From the NCBI GenBank assembly GCA_003222375.1, contig QHVX01000069.1:10801-36050 (forward strand): a stretch of 25,250 bases of DNA, given 5' to 3'. The position numbers and the translations under genes were made by a program. Shown here one piece after another: positions 15,152 through 24,012 of this stretch. A model generated the notes under the pieces. That model saw nothing but the letters and a program-made list of their open reading frames with translations, was not told where the DNA came from and did no database searches. This DNA is from Acidobacteriota bacterium. Lineage in GTDB: Bacteria > Acidobacteriota > Thermoanaerobaculia > Gp7-AA8. The first letter of the stretch is position 1, and the number at the start of each line of letters is the position of its first letter.

Positions 15152-16567
15152 TTGCTGGCGGCAGCTATTGCTCTCGTCCAACTCCTCGGAATCTTGAGCG
15201 CGATCCGCGCGGTGATGGACGCGCGGACGCCACAGGGCGCGATCGCGTGGGCGATTGCTTTGATCGCATTTCCTTACGTGGCGCTGCCGCTGTTCTGGAT
15301 TTTCGGAAAGCGAAAGTTTCAGGGTTACGTGATCGAGCGGCGTAGCGCAATCTCGGAAGCGACTCCGATCGCGAAACAGGCTCATCAGGCGCTCATCGAT
15401 CGAGATCTGCTGGTGCGGACCGATCACGCGCGTGCGTTGCCCTTCGAGCGACTCGCAAAACTTCCATTCACCACCGGCAACGATGCCGAGCTGCTCATCG
15501 ACGGCCAGGCGACATTCGCATCGATCTTCGCCGGCATCGCAGCCGCCCGCGATTACGTGCTGGTGCAGTTCTATATCTTTCGCGACGACGAGATCGGACG
15601 TCAGCTTCAAGAGCGTCTACTCGAGCGGGCACGCGCCGGAGTGCGCGTCTATCTTCTGTACGACGAAATCGGGAGCCATGATCTGTCCAATCGCTGCCTG
15701 AGAAGAATGCGCGAGGGTGGCCTCCAGGTCCGTTCGTTTCATACCGTTGGCGGCCGCGCCAACCGCTTTCAAATCAACTTTCGCAATCACAGGAAGATCG
15801 TCGTGGTGGACGGACGCGACGGCTGGGTCGGTGGCCTCAACGTCGGTGACGAATACCTCGGCCGCGATCCCAAGATCGGCTTCTGGCGCGACACGCACCT
15901 TCACGTACAAGGTCCGGTCGTGCAAGCAGTGCAGGTCGCATTTCTCGAAGATTGGCACTGGGCCGCCGATGCATTGTTGACGCTCAATTGGGATCCTCGA
16001 GCTGCTCCGAACGGTGCGCGGCGCGAGGTGCTCGCACTTCCGAGCGGTCCGGCCGATGATCTGGAGACTTGCACGCTGTTTTTTGTCGCTGCCATCAATG
16101 CCGCCACTTCACGACTATGGATCGCGAGTCCCTATTTCGTTCCAGACGAACAGTTCATTACAGCGGTGCAGCTCGCGGCCCTCCGCGGCGTCGACGTGCG
16201 CGTGCTGGTTCCGAAGCACTCCGACAATGTGCTTGTCGGTCTCTCGATCTGGTCGTATCTGGACGAGCTCGAGGAGGTCGGCGTCAGGTTTTATCAATAC
16301 ACGCGTGGATTCATGCATCAAAAAGTGACGCTGATCGACGATCAATACTGCACGATCGGCACGGCAAATTTTGATAATCGCTCGTTCCGGCTCAATTTCG
16401 AGATCACGATGGGAGTCAGCGATCGCGAGATCGCATCGCAGGTACGCACGATGCTGGAGTCCGACTTTGAAAACGCGGAGCGCGTCACGGCCGCCGATCT
16501 GCACGCCCGAACATTTGCATTTCGTCTGGCTGTACGCGCGGCGAGGCTGGCGTCACCCGTCCAATAG
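15152..16567 (+). CDS. cls: Cardiolipin synthase (phospholipase D family)
   Basis: A 471-residue inner-membrane enzyme. Seen: two N-terminal membrane segments (about 1-20, AAAIALVQLLGILSAI; and 28-50, GAIAWAIALIAFPYVALPLFWIFG), followed by the RKFQGYVIERR family stretch. There are two HKD catalytic motifs, NHRKIVVVDG (His213, Lys215, Asp220) and MHQKVTLIDD (His389, Lys391, Asp396). Each is followed by the expected GGLN or GTANFDNRSF segment. Known: bacterial Cls joins two phosphatidylglycerol molecules to make cardiolipin and glycerol. Length and domain order are normal. The TTG start at 15152 is chosen because it gives the usual N-terminal helix; it lies one base after the PilZ stop. Translation may depend on the PilZ gene, linking membrane lipid make-up to cyclic-di-GMP, which is inference. 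Confidence 0.92.
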   Translation: MLAAAIALVQLLGILSAIRAVMDARTPQGAIAWAIALIAFPYVALPLFWIFGKRKFQGYVIERRSAISEATPIAKQAHQALIDRDLLVRTDHARALPFERLAKLPFTTGNDAELLIDGQATFASIFAGIAAARDYVLVQFYIFRDDEIGRQLQERLLERARAGVRVYLLYDEIGSHDLSNRCLRRMREGGLQVRSFHTVGGRANRFQINFRNHRKIVVVDGRDGWVGGLNVGDEYLGRDPKIGFWRDTHLHVQGPVVQAVQVAFLEDWHWAADALLTLNWDPRAAPNGARREVLALPSGPADDLETCTLFFVAAINAATSRLWIASPYFVPDEQFITAVQLAALRGVDVRVLVPKHSDNVLVGLSIWSYLDELEEVGVRFYQYTRGFMHQKVTLIDDQYCTIGTANFDNRSFRLNFEITMGVSDREIASQVRTMLESDFENAERVTAADLHARTFAFRLAVRAARLASPVQ

Positions 16568-16589
16568 GATTACGGCCTAACAGAAGCGC

Positions 16590-18266
16590 CTAACGCTTTG
16601 CGGTCAGGCCGACATCGTCCAGCAGGAACCATGTCGGTTGGCCATGGCTGTTGGTCGCGACAAACGAGATCCGTACTGTCTTGCCGCGGTACGCCGAGGC
16701 GTCGAAGAAGCGGCGAATGTACGTCGGGCAGTTGTCGAGATTGCTGAACGTTCCCAACGTGCCGAGCACGGCGCCGGTGCCGTCGCGAATCTGCACTTTG
16801 AGCGTGTCGTCCGCTGACTTGCTCTTGTCCTTTGTAACCACCCACAGGTAGAAGCTCAGTTCCACCGAGGTGGCATTGCCTGGCACACTGACGAGCTCTG
16901 AAGTGATCTGCGAATTCTGCGCGTTGCCGCCGAGGGAAGCATGGGTGTTCCCGCTGCGCGACGCGAAGCTCATCGCCTCGATTGGAGCGTCGTCGTCGGG
17001 CGAGCAGCCGGTCGGACTGCCGCCGCTGCAAATGCCGGATGTCCAGAAAATCTGGCCAAAGTCGAAGCCCGGATCAGAAAGAAGCTGCGCATCGCTTGAC
17101 GTCGGATCACCAGCGCCATCGCGAAGGGCACCTAAGAGCGAAAACAGGAGTCGATTTGGAGAATTGTCGGTGATGCCGCCAATCACGCCGGGGGTTGCTT
17201 CGGCGACGATCGTCTGTGAGACAGCGCCGGGTGATGCAGTCGGATATTTTTCCAAACAGAGAGCAGCCACGCCGGCAACGAACGGCGCTGACGAAGATGT
17301 GCCGCTCGAGACCGCAGTAGCGGTTGCGCTGGTGTACCAATCCGACAGAATGCTCACTCCCGGTGCGAAGAGGTCTACACACGTGCCGATGTTCGAGAAG
17401 CCCGCACGGCCATCATTGGTGTTGGTCGCGCCGACTGTCAGCGCACCGGGCACGCGTGCGGGCGAGTAGTTGCACGCATTGTCATTGCTGTTGCCCGCCG
17501 CGACGACGGTGGTTAGGCCGCCGCTGAGCAGAAGACTGACTTCGTAATCGAGCGCGCCGGATGTCGGTCCGGTGAGGCTCATGTTCACCACGGCCGGACG
17601 TCCCGACTGCTGATGATCGGCGAGCGCCCAATCGAGACCTGCCAACACTCCCGATACCGTTCCTGAACCTTGACAGTCGAGAACGCGCACCGGAACGAGC
17701 GTTACAGCTTTCGCGACTCCGTAATCCGTGCCGCCGATCACGCCCGCCACGTGCGTGCCGTGACCATGGCAATCCGATGCGTCGCGGCCGTCGTCGATGG
17801 CATTGAATCCCGCCGAGACACGGCCGCCGAAATCGGAATGCCCGCCGAAGATTCCGGTGTCGACGACATACACCGTGACACCGGCTCCGGTCTCGCTGTA
17901 GACGTAACTTCCGTTGAGCGGGAGAAAACGTTGATCAATGCGATCGAGGCTCCACGTCGAGGCGGCAATTGTGACAACCGAATCTTCTTCGACAAACTGA
18001 ACGTGCGGATCTGTCGCCAGGTCCTGCGCGTCGTTGTCATTCATCTCGACCGAGAAGCCTTTAATGCTCTTCTGGTATGTGTGGTGGATTTTGGAGCCTT
18101 TGTAACTCCTGGCGCGATTTGTGACGTACGTCACATTTTCACTGGAGTCCACTACCACAACGTATTGACCGGCGACCTTCTTCGCGCTGCGATGGATACT
18201 CCCATCGCCGCCGAGGGCACTAATGGCCGCCAGGCTAAGCCCGGCGAGCAGCACTGTTGATTTCAT
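16590..18266 (-). CDS. Secreted S8 family serine protease (subtilisin/proteinase K-like)
   Basis: A 558-residue exported protease. Seen: a signal peptide (about 1-19) and an inhibitor I9-type propeptide (about 34-100, QYVVVVDSS...GFSVEMNDNDAQDLATDPHVQFVEED). The catalytic domain (about 105-370) has Asp136 in VVDTG, His169 in GHGTHVAG, oxyanion Asn259 in VAAGNS and Ser324 in SGTSSSAPFVAG. GTSSSAP replaces the commoner GTSMAxP. Cysteines at 166, 198, 265 and 296 could form disulfides as in proteinase K relatives. The last 170 residues form a beta-rich module (ISFVATNSHGQPTWFLLDDVGLTAKR) like jelly-roll binding domains. The product probably degrades extracellular protein. Its stop is 22 bases from the convergent cardiolipin synthase stop, leaving no room for a terminator. 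It shares a 163-base AT-rich upstream region with the GGDEF-EAL gene. Confidence 0.93.
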   Translation of the reverse strand: MKSTVLLAGLSLAAISALGGDGSIHRSAKKVAGQYVVVVDSSENVTYVTNRARSYKGSKIHHTYQKSIKGFSVEMNDNDAQDLATDPHVQFVEEDSVVTIAASTWSLDRIDQRFLPLNGSYVYSETGAGVTVYVVDTGIFGGHSDFGGRVSAGFNAIDDGRDASDCHGHGTHVAGVIGGTDYGVAKAVTLVPVRVLDCQGSGTVSGVLAGLDWALADHQQSGRPAVVNMSLTGPTSGALDYEVSLLLSGGLTTVVAAGNSNDNACNYSPARVPGALTVGATNTNDGRAGFSNIGTCVDLFAPGVSILSDWYTSATATAVSSGTSSSAPFVAGVAALCLEKYPTASPGAVSQTIVAEATPGVIGGITDNSPNRLLFSLLGALRDGAGDPTSSDAQLLSDPGFDFGQIFWTSGICSGGSPTGCSPDDDAPIEAMSFASRSGNTHASLGGNAQNSQITSELVSVPGNATSVELSFYLWVVTKDKSKSADDTLKVQIRDGTGAVLGTLGTFSNLDNCPTYIRRFFDASAYRGKTVRISFVATNSHGQPTWFLLDDVGLTAKR

Positions 18267-18280
18267 GCTGAAGGGTTGTC

Positions 18281-18309
18281 ATTGTACGCGCGCCTAACAC
18301 GGATTGCAA
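18281..18309 (-). promoter_or_regulatory. Promoter of the S8 protease gene
   Basis: On the minus strand, TTGCAA (18309-18304) and TACAAT (18286-18281) are 17 bases apart. Transcription would start about seven bases before ATG 18266, leaving almost no leader and no Shine-Dalgarno. One GCCTAAC heptamer lies inside the spacer. Confidence 0.6.
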
Positions 18310-18382
18310 TTCGATTTGGTGTTACTTTTTATGTGACCAAATTCAATTGATTCACGCTCTAATGTTTTAATGCATTCCGACG

Positions 18383-18411
18383 TTGACGTATACCAAGGTC
18401 GCGAGTAATAT
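18383..18411 (+). promoter_or_regulatory. Promoter of the propeller-GGDEF-EAL gene
   Basis: TTGACG (18383-18388) and TAATAT (18406-18411) are 17 bases apart, the best sigma-70-like match in the window. The expected leader is about 11 bases with no Shine-Dalgarno before ATG 18430. Confidence 0.65.
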
Positions 18412-18429
18412 CGGGACTCCCTTCAGCAA

Positions 18430-21400
18430 ATGAGATTCGCAACACGGTGGATCCTTTCCGTTGTGATCCTCGCGGCCTACCCCCGCAACGGGTTTTGTAT
18501 CGATCCGCACCTTGCGTTAGACCAGGACATCGTTCAAACGTGGGGTGTCGATCAGGGCTTGCCGCAGGGCACGGTGTACGCAGTGGCGCAGACCCCAGAA
18601 GGTTACGTCTGGGCTGCCACTGAAGAAGGTTTTGTCCGCTTCGACGGCTCGAGCTTCGTGGTGTACGACAAGGCCGCCTACGCCGAGATTCGAAACAACA
18701 TGACGGTGGCGTTGCTGCCGGCACGCGATGGAAGTCTTTACGCCGCGACAACCGGCGGAGGACTCGTGCATGTCGACGGCGATCGCGTTCAGTCGTTCAA
18801 CGTAACGAACGGACTGCCGAGCAACGTCGTCACCGCGCTCTATCAATCTAGTGATGGCACGATCTGGATCGGCACGCAGGAAGGTTTGGCGCGCCTGCAA
18901 AACAACGGACGCATTGTTCCCGTCGGCAGCGTCGAGCAACTTCCCCATTCGAGAATCACCACGCTCACCGAAGATTGGTCCGGACAGCTGTGGATCGGGA
19001 CGACCCACGGCATCGCGACATTAAAGGATGGACGTCTCGTCGCCGGCGACGGCAGTGTCTGGATCGGCACACTCGGAAATGGTTTGCTGCGTTATCGGTC
19101 GGGAAAATTCCGGTCGTATACCACCGGCGATGGCTTGGTCTCGAAGAATCCCACATCCATCTATGAAGATCGCCACGGCACGATCTGGATCGGGACGCTC
19201 GACAAAGGCATCGGACGTTTTCGCAATGACCAGTTCAATTTTGATCTGCAGGCCGCCGGGATCGGCACGAAGTCGGTGTCGTCATTCCTGGAAGACCGCG
19301 AAGGAAACCTCTGGATCGGCTCGGCCCTCGGCCTAACACGCATCGCCGAGGCGAAGGTACTGACCTTTACGACCGCGCAGGGTCTGCTTGCTGACAATGT
19401 CAAGACTGTGCACGCCGATGGCGCCGGCACATTGTGGGTCGGCACCGGACGCGGCCTGCAGACTCTCGATGGCAGTCGCACGATCTCGAAAGAAAATGCC
19501 GGCCTGTCGAGCAATCTGATTCTCTCGACCTGGAGCGGCCGCGACGGAAGCCAGTGGATCGGGACTGTCGATTCTGGTTTGAATCGCGTCCTCCAGGGAC
19601 GGACGACGATTTACAACGCGAACAATGGCCTGCGAAGCAACTTCGTGTTGTCGGTCTATGAAGACCGCACTAACGCCGTCTGGGTCGGCACGAATCGCGG
19701 ACTGCAACGCATCGTCAACGGCAATATCACGCCCGATACATACAGACTTTCAGGCGAGATCGTTGGAGCAATGCTCGAAGATCGCAGCGGCGCGCTGTGG
19801 GTTGCCACTCAGGATGGAGGCCTCAACAGAATTACGGGCGCAAGCGTGAGCTCCTTCACGACCCGCAATGCCCTCAGCAGCGATTTTGTCCTTTCCTTAT
19901 ATCAAGACAACACCGGCGCGATCTGGGTTGGAACCGCCGGTGGAGGAATCAGTCGATACAAAGGCGGCCGCTGGGCGACCATCACGACCCGCGAGGGTCT
20001 TTTCGACGACAGCATCTTCACCATCCAGGAAGATGACACCGGATTTTTCTGGGTCAGCTGCAACAAGGGCATCTTCCGCGTATCGCGACAGCAGCTCGAT
20101 GCGGTCGCCGAACGGCTGCAGCAGAAGGTGACTTCAGTCGCTTACGGAAAAGCGGACGGCATGAAGAGCCGCGAGTGCAATGGCGGCACGCAGCCGGTCG
20201 CGTGGAAGACAGCCGACGGCAAACTGTGGTTTGCGACCGTCAAAGGCGTCGCAATGGTCGAGCCGAGCACGATGCGCGTCGCGACCGCTCCACCGGTCAT
20301 GATTGAAGGTGTCTTCGTCGACCACCGCCGGCTCGATCGCAATGCCGAGCAACAAACACTCGCCCCAGGGACCAGGACGCTCGAGTTTCACTACACCGGA
20401 ATCAATTTCGCGTCGCCCCGCAAGATCCATTACCAGTACAAGCTCGATGGGTTCGACCAGCAGTGGATTGATGCCGGAGCGCAGCGCGTAGCGTCGTACA
20501 CCAATCTTCGACCCGGTACGTATCGCTTCCACGTTCGCGCTGCGACGGACGATGGACCCTGGAACAACGCCACGGCGATGTTCCAGCAGCGCCCGTTCTT
20601 CTATCAGACGCCGTGGTTCCTGACGGCGTCGATCGTGACATTGGTCGGTGTCGCAGGCGGCGCGCATCGCTCGCGCGTCAATCTGGTCCGGGCTTCGGCT
20701 GAGCGATTCAAGCTCCTCTTCGATCGCAACCTCGCCGGCGAGTATCGCGCCACCGTCGATGGAAAAGTACTCGACTGCAACGACGCCTGCGCGAAGCTTC
20801 TCGGCTTTCCGTCGCGCGCCGATTTCATGGCCCATGGCATCTCCGATTTGTACTGGAACGAGGCCGACCGCCACGCGCTGCTCGCGCGTTTGCGCGACCA
20901 GAACTCGGTGAGCAACTACGAAACGTCGCTGCGCCGCGCCGATGGAACTCAAGCGTGGGTTCTCATGAACATCGGCCTGGTCGCCGACGGTCACGGTGTA
21001 CCGATCCTCGAAGCAACGCTCGTCGACATCACCGAGCGGAAGCGGGCCGAAGATCAGATCCGCTATCAGGCCCATCACGACATTCAGACCGGGCTGCCGA
21101 ACCGTGCGCTATTCAAAGACCGCCTGACAATCGCGCTGCATTATGCGCGTCGCCATGCCAATCAAGTGGCCGTGTTGTGCCTCGACCTCGATCACCTCAA
21201 CACTGTCAATGAGACGTTAGGCCGTCAATTTGGAGACAGCGTGTTGGAGACCGTGGCGGCGCGGCTGACCTCCTCCGTGCGTCAGGAAGACTCGGTCGCC
21301 CGCGTGGGCGGTGACGAGTTCACGCTCCTTCTCATGAAACCGCCTAACGTGACGGACGTGACGACTGTCGGGCGCAAGATCCTTCAGACGATCGCGCGCC

Positions 21401-22410
21401 CGATCACCGTCAATGGCCACGAAGTCAACATCACGGCCAGCATCGGCATCGCGTTCTATCCGCAGGATGGCGAAGACGCCGAGACTCTGCTGCAGAACGG
21501 AACGCACGCGCTTCACGCCGCGAAAGAGGCCGGACGAAACACGTATCAACTCTGCTCGCCCTTCCTCATGAAGAGAGCCGCCGATCGTCTCTCGCTCGAG
21601 AGCGCACTGCATCAGGCGCTGGAGCAGCAGGAATTCGTGCTGCATTACCAGCCGCAGATCGACATCCGATCTCAAAAACTGATTGGAATGGAAGCGCTGC
21701 TGCGATGGAATCGACCGGGTAAGAGTCTCCTCCGCCCCGCCGAGTTCATTGGCGTCGCGGAAGAAACGCAATTGATCCTCCCGATCGGCGAATGGGCGCT
21801 CGAAGCCGCCTGCAAGCAGGGGCACGCCTGGCACAAGTCGGGATCGAGCATGAAGATGGCCGTCAATGTCTCGCCGCGTCAGTTCCAGCAACCGAACTTC
21901 GTCTCATTGATTCGCAACACGCTCGAGCGCACGAATCTCGATCCGCACAGCCTCGAAATCGAGATCACCGAGACTACCGCGATGCAGAATCCGGCGTTGA
22001 CCGCCGACATCCTCCTCGACCTCAAGAGCCTCGGCATCAGCATCGCGATCGATGACTTCGGCATCGGCCATTCCTCGCTCAATTACCTGAAGCGGTTCCC
22101 CATCGACGCCGTCAAGATCGATCAGTCGTTCGTCAGCGACATCACGCGTGGCGGAAGCGACGCCGCCATTGTCGTTGCGGTCATCGCGATGGCGAAGGCG
22201 ATGAACATTCGCGTCATCGCCGAAGGTGTAGAAACCGATGAGCAGCTCAACTTCCTGCGCGAGAACGGCTGCTACGAGTTCCAGGGATATCTCCTCAGCA
22301 GGCCGCTGCCGGCGGAAGCGCTCGCCGACATGCTCCAGGGTCCGTCCGCGGGCGTCTACACGCGCCGCTACGCTCGCGGCCTTCACAAAGTGTCGCCCAC
22401 CGACCACTGA
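18430..22410 (+). CDS. Propeller sensor with Y_Y_Y, PAS, GGDEF and EAL domains
   Basis: A 1326-residue membrane signalling enzyme. Seen: a signal peptide (about 1-24). Thirteen two-component-regulator propeller blades follow (about 30-610, each with a W-(I/V/A)-G-T core). A Y_Y_Y immunoglobulin-like domain covers about 645-720 (HYQYKLDGFDQQWIDAG...LRPGTYRFHVRA). One membrane segment lies near 728-747, then PAS (about 757-870). GGDEF is intact at 960-964, with an RxxD inhibitory site (951-954) exactly five residues before it. The EAL domain holds EALLRW (from 1088), AVNVSPRQF, EITET, IDDFGIGHSSL, VKIDQSF, AEGVE and QGYLLSRPLP, the usual catalytic set. Known: GGDEF makes and EAL breaks cyclic-di-GMP; propeller-Y_Y_Y sensors usually feed a histidine kinase and often detect glycans. 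Inferred: a periplasmic signal directly sets cyclic-di-GMP. One blade carries a 19-residue deletion. Confidence 0.93.
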   Translation: MRFATRWILSVVILAAYPRNGFCIDPHLALDQDIVQTWGVDQGLPQGTVYAVAQTPEGYVWAATEEGFVRFDGSSFVVYDKAAYAEIRNNMTVALLPARDGSLYAATTGGGLVHVDGDRVQSFNVTNGLPSNVVTALYQSSDGTIWIGTQEGLARLQNNGRIVPVGSVEQLPHSRITTLTEDWSGQLWIGTTHGIATLKDGRLVAGDGSVWIGTLGNGLLRYRSGKFRSYTTGDGLVSKNPTSIYEDRHGTIWIGTLDKGIGRFRNDQFNFDLQAAGIGTKSVSSFLEDREGNLWIGSALGLTRIAEAKVLTFTTAQGLLADNVKTVHADGAGTLWVGTGRGLQTLDGSRTISKENAGLSSNLILSTWSGRDGSQWIGTVDSGLNRVLQGRTTIYNANNGLRSNFVLSVYEDRTNAVWVGTNRGLQRIVNGNITPDTYRLSGEIVGAMLEDRSGALWVATQDGGLNRITGASVSSFTTRNALSSDFVLSLYQDNTGAIWVGTAGGGISRYKGGRWATITTREGLFDDSIFTIQEDDTGFFWVSCNKGIFRVSRQQLDAVAERLQQKVTSVAYGKADGMKSRECNGGTQPVAWKTADGKLWFATVKGVAMVEPSTMRVATAPPVMIEGVFVDHRRLDRNAEQQTLAPGTRTLEFHYTGINFASPRKIHYQYKLDGFDQQWIDAGAQRVASYTNLRPGTYRFHVRAATDDGPWNNATAMFQQRPFFYQTPWFLTASIVTLVGVAGGAHRSRVNLVRASAERFKLLFDRNLAGEYRATVDGKVLDCNDACAKLLGFPSRADFMAHGISDLYWNEADRHALLARLRDQNSVSNYETSLRRADGTQAWVLMNIGLVADGHGVPILEATLVDITERKRAEDQIRYQAHHDIQTGLPNRALFKDRLTIALHYARRHANQVAVLCLDLDHLNTVNETLGRQFGDSVLETVAARLTSSVRQEDSVARVGGDEFTLLLMKPPNVTDVTTVGRKILQTIARPITVNGHEVNITASIGIAFYPQDGEDAETLLQNGTHALHAAKEAGRNTYQLCSPFLMKRAADRLSLESALHQALEQQEFVLHYQPQIDIRSQKLIGMEALLRWNRPGKSLLRPAEFIGVAEETQLILPIGEWALEAACKQGHAWHKSGSSMKMAVNVSPRQFQQPNFVSLIRNTLERTNLDPHSLEIEITETTAMQNPALTADILLDLKSLGISIAIDDFGIGHSSLNYLKRFPIDAVKIDQSFVSDITRGGSDAAIVVAVIAMAKAMNIRVIAEGVETDEQLNFLRENGCYEFQGYLLSRPLPAEALADMLQGPSAGVYTRRYARGLHKVSPTDH
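18607..20100 (+). repeat. Propeller blade repeats, period about 126 bases
   Basis: The tryptophan core of each blade starts near 18607, 18736, 18862, 18988, 19057, 19183, 19309, 19432, 19552, 19678, 19795, 19921 and 20047. Spacing is 117-129 bases except for 69 bases between 18988 and 19057. A fourteenth degenerate copy (LWFATVKG) lies at 20224. Confidence 0.85.
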
Positions 22411-22414
22411 CGGT

Positions 22415-23992
22415 TCAGTGACGCGAGGACCGGATCGGAAGATGGTCGTGAAGAAAGATGAACGTGCGCCTCAGCGCATCGCGTGAATCGTCGTAATCGT
22501 TCATGATTTCGAATCCGTGCTCGCCTTCCGCAACATGGATGTGCGTCACGTCGGCCGACTTTTCTTTGGCTGCCGCCAGAAATGCATTGACCTCATCCGC
22601 GACGTAGAAATCATCGTGACCGGCCGTGACGAGCAGGAAGGGCGGAAAATGCGTCGATTCGCGCAGCAGCGCGATCGGTGAAAACTGTGGCAGAAGGTCG
22701 TCGCTGACTCCCGTGCCGCGCAGCGGATCGGAGCTCAGTCGCGGAGAGTACGCCACGATCGCCTTGACGAACTCCGGCGATCCGCGCAGTGCCGCGCGCA
22801 GTCCATAAGACCATCCGGCTGAGCGCGTAAAGATCGCCAGCGAATCCTTATCGATCTGCAGCCCGTCGGCGTGGCTGCGCAGAAACGTCAGCAGGTCATC
22901 GAGATCGGCCGCCGTATCCATCAGCGCCGCATTTTCCTTTGCAGGATCGGTCATGCTGGTGTACGTCGGGCGGATGTCGCAGACCACGACGATGCGATTC
23001 GACCGCGCCGCGATGGCGCGAGCCATCGTGGTGTTGAATCGAACATCGCGCAAATGCTCCATCAGCGGAGATCCGGCCTGGCCGCTGACCAGTAGAACTG
23101 CCGGCACGCGGTCGGCCGGCTTCATTCCGAACGGGTAATAGACATCGATCTTCAGCGAGCCTTTGTAGACCACATCGCGCTTGACGGTGATCTGCTGCGT
23201 GCCGGGAATGTCGATGACCACGCCGAGCTTCGACAGCTCCGCATAACGCCCGAGCTTCGCGGCGGCAACTTCGGGCACGCCTACCGCGAAGTAGTTTTCG
23301 TCCGGCAGCGGGAAATAAAGAATTGTCGACAGCCATGCAAAGCGATCGCGCCGCGAGTTGACATCGAATTCGTGTCCGGCCTCATACCACTTCGCGATAC
23401 GCGGCGGCGACGCGGCCTCCACGAATCGCGAGGCCTGTGCGTAGTCGATGTACTCGTCCTTGCGGGCGAACTGAAAAAAGATCGGAGCCGTATGCGGCTG
23501 CTTCACGAAGCGCTCGGCGTCGAGCGGCGCGAGCTGCGGGTTGTGCTCGGCGTCGGCATTCGACGCGAAGGCCCCCATCAGGACGAAGGCCTTGAAGCGC
23601 GGCTCCTGCGGAACGAGCAGGGCGCCGAGGTGACCGCCGTAGCTGAGGCCGACGAAGGCAATGCGATCCTTGTCCACGTGCGGACGCTTGCTGAGGAAAT
23701 CGACGCCGCGGCGAACATCGATGACGTTTTTCTCGAGATCAAAGGATGCGTCGATCAACAGCGACGCGACGCCGAGTTGCGCCAATGATTTCGCCTCGTC
23801 AAAGAACGTGTGCCGATCGCCGAGGCCCCAGTGCACGAAGACGATGGCGGGCGCTTTCCTGAGAGCCGCAGGTTCGACGAGAAACGCCCGAACACCGCTG
23901 TAAGTGACGTCGCGGACGGTGAATTTGTCGGCCAGTAGCGGCGCGGCGATGAAGATGGCCAGCAGCGCGATGTTACGCGTCCGTTGCAGCAA
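22415..23992 (-). CDS. Tandem alpha/beta hydrolase, exported
   Basis: A 525-residue protein with two alpha/beta-hydrolase units in a row. Seen: a signal peptide (about 1-21, NIALLAIFIAAPLLA). Unit one (about 25-230) resembles dienelactone hydrolases, with HWGLGD, nucleophile Ser117 in GLSYGG, Asp179 in ARKDE and His207 in EAGHEFD. Unit two (about 265-520) has LLVSGQAGSP, a nucleophile at Ser391 (FTRSAG) or Ser395 (GWSYG), Asp460 or Asp461 in TAGHDD and His492 in EGEHGFE. Both catalytic triads appear complete. Known: the fold covers esterases, lactonases and peptidases; the substrate cannot be predicted. The start is TTG 23992, since GATATACT lies 12 bases upstream and the signal peptide begins there. 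The stop is four bases from the convergent GGDEF-EAL stop. An intragenic duplication or a fusion would explain the layout. Confidence 0.85.
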   Translation of the reverse strand: MLQRTRNIALLAIFIAAPLLADKFTVRDVTYSGVRAFLVEPAALRKAPAIVFVHWGLGDRHTFFDEAKSLAQLGVASLLIDASFDLEKNVIDVRRGVDFLSKRPHVDKDRIAFVGLSYGGHLGALLVPQEPRFKAFVLMGAFASNADAEHNPQLAPLDAERFVKQPHTAPIFFQFARKDEYIDYAQASRFVEAASPPRIAKWYEAGHEFDVNSRRDRFAWLSTILYFPLPDENYFAVGVPEVAAAKLGRYAELSKLGVVIDIPGTQQITVKRDVVYKGSLKIDVYYPFGMKPADRVPAVLLVSGQAGSPLMEHLRDVRFNTTMARAIAARSNRIVVVCDIRPTYTSMTDPAKENAALMDTAADLDDLLTFLRSHADGLQIDKDSLAIFTRSAGWSYGLRAALRGSPEFVKAIVAYSPRLSSDPLRGTGVSDDLLPQFSPIALLRESTHFPPFLLVTAGHDDFYVADEVNAFLAAAKEKSADVTHIHVAEGEHGFEIMNDYDDSRDALRRTFIFLHDHLPIRSSRH

Positions 23993-24004
23993 GTGAACTA
24001 GTGA

Positions 24005-24012
24005 AGTATATC
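24005..24012 (-). promoter_or_regulatory. -10 element (GATATACT) for the tandem hydrolase gene
   Basis: GATATACT on the minus strand ends 12 bases before TTG 23992. The leader would be about five bases and has no Shine-Dalgarno. It overlaps the plus-strand -10 candidate at 24009-24014, so the two divergent promoters may exclude each other. Confidence 0.45.

Noticed and set aside
20134..21078. 314-residue minus-strand open frame
   Set aside because: Antisense shadow of the Y_Y_Y and PAS part of the GGDEF-EAL gene with no domain features.
7085..23349. GCGATCGC octamers (about eight copies), like the cyanobacterial HIP1
   Set aside because: CGATCG-containing words are common throughout these GC-rich genes, so I could not separate this from ordinary codon usage by hand.
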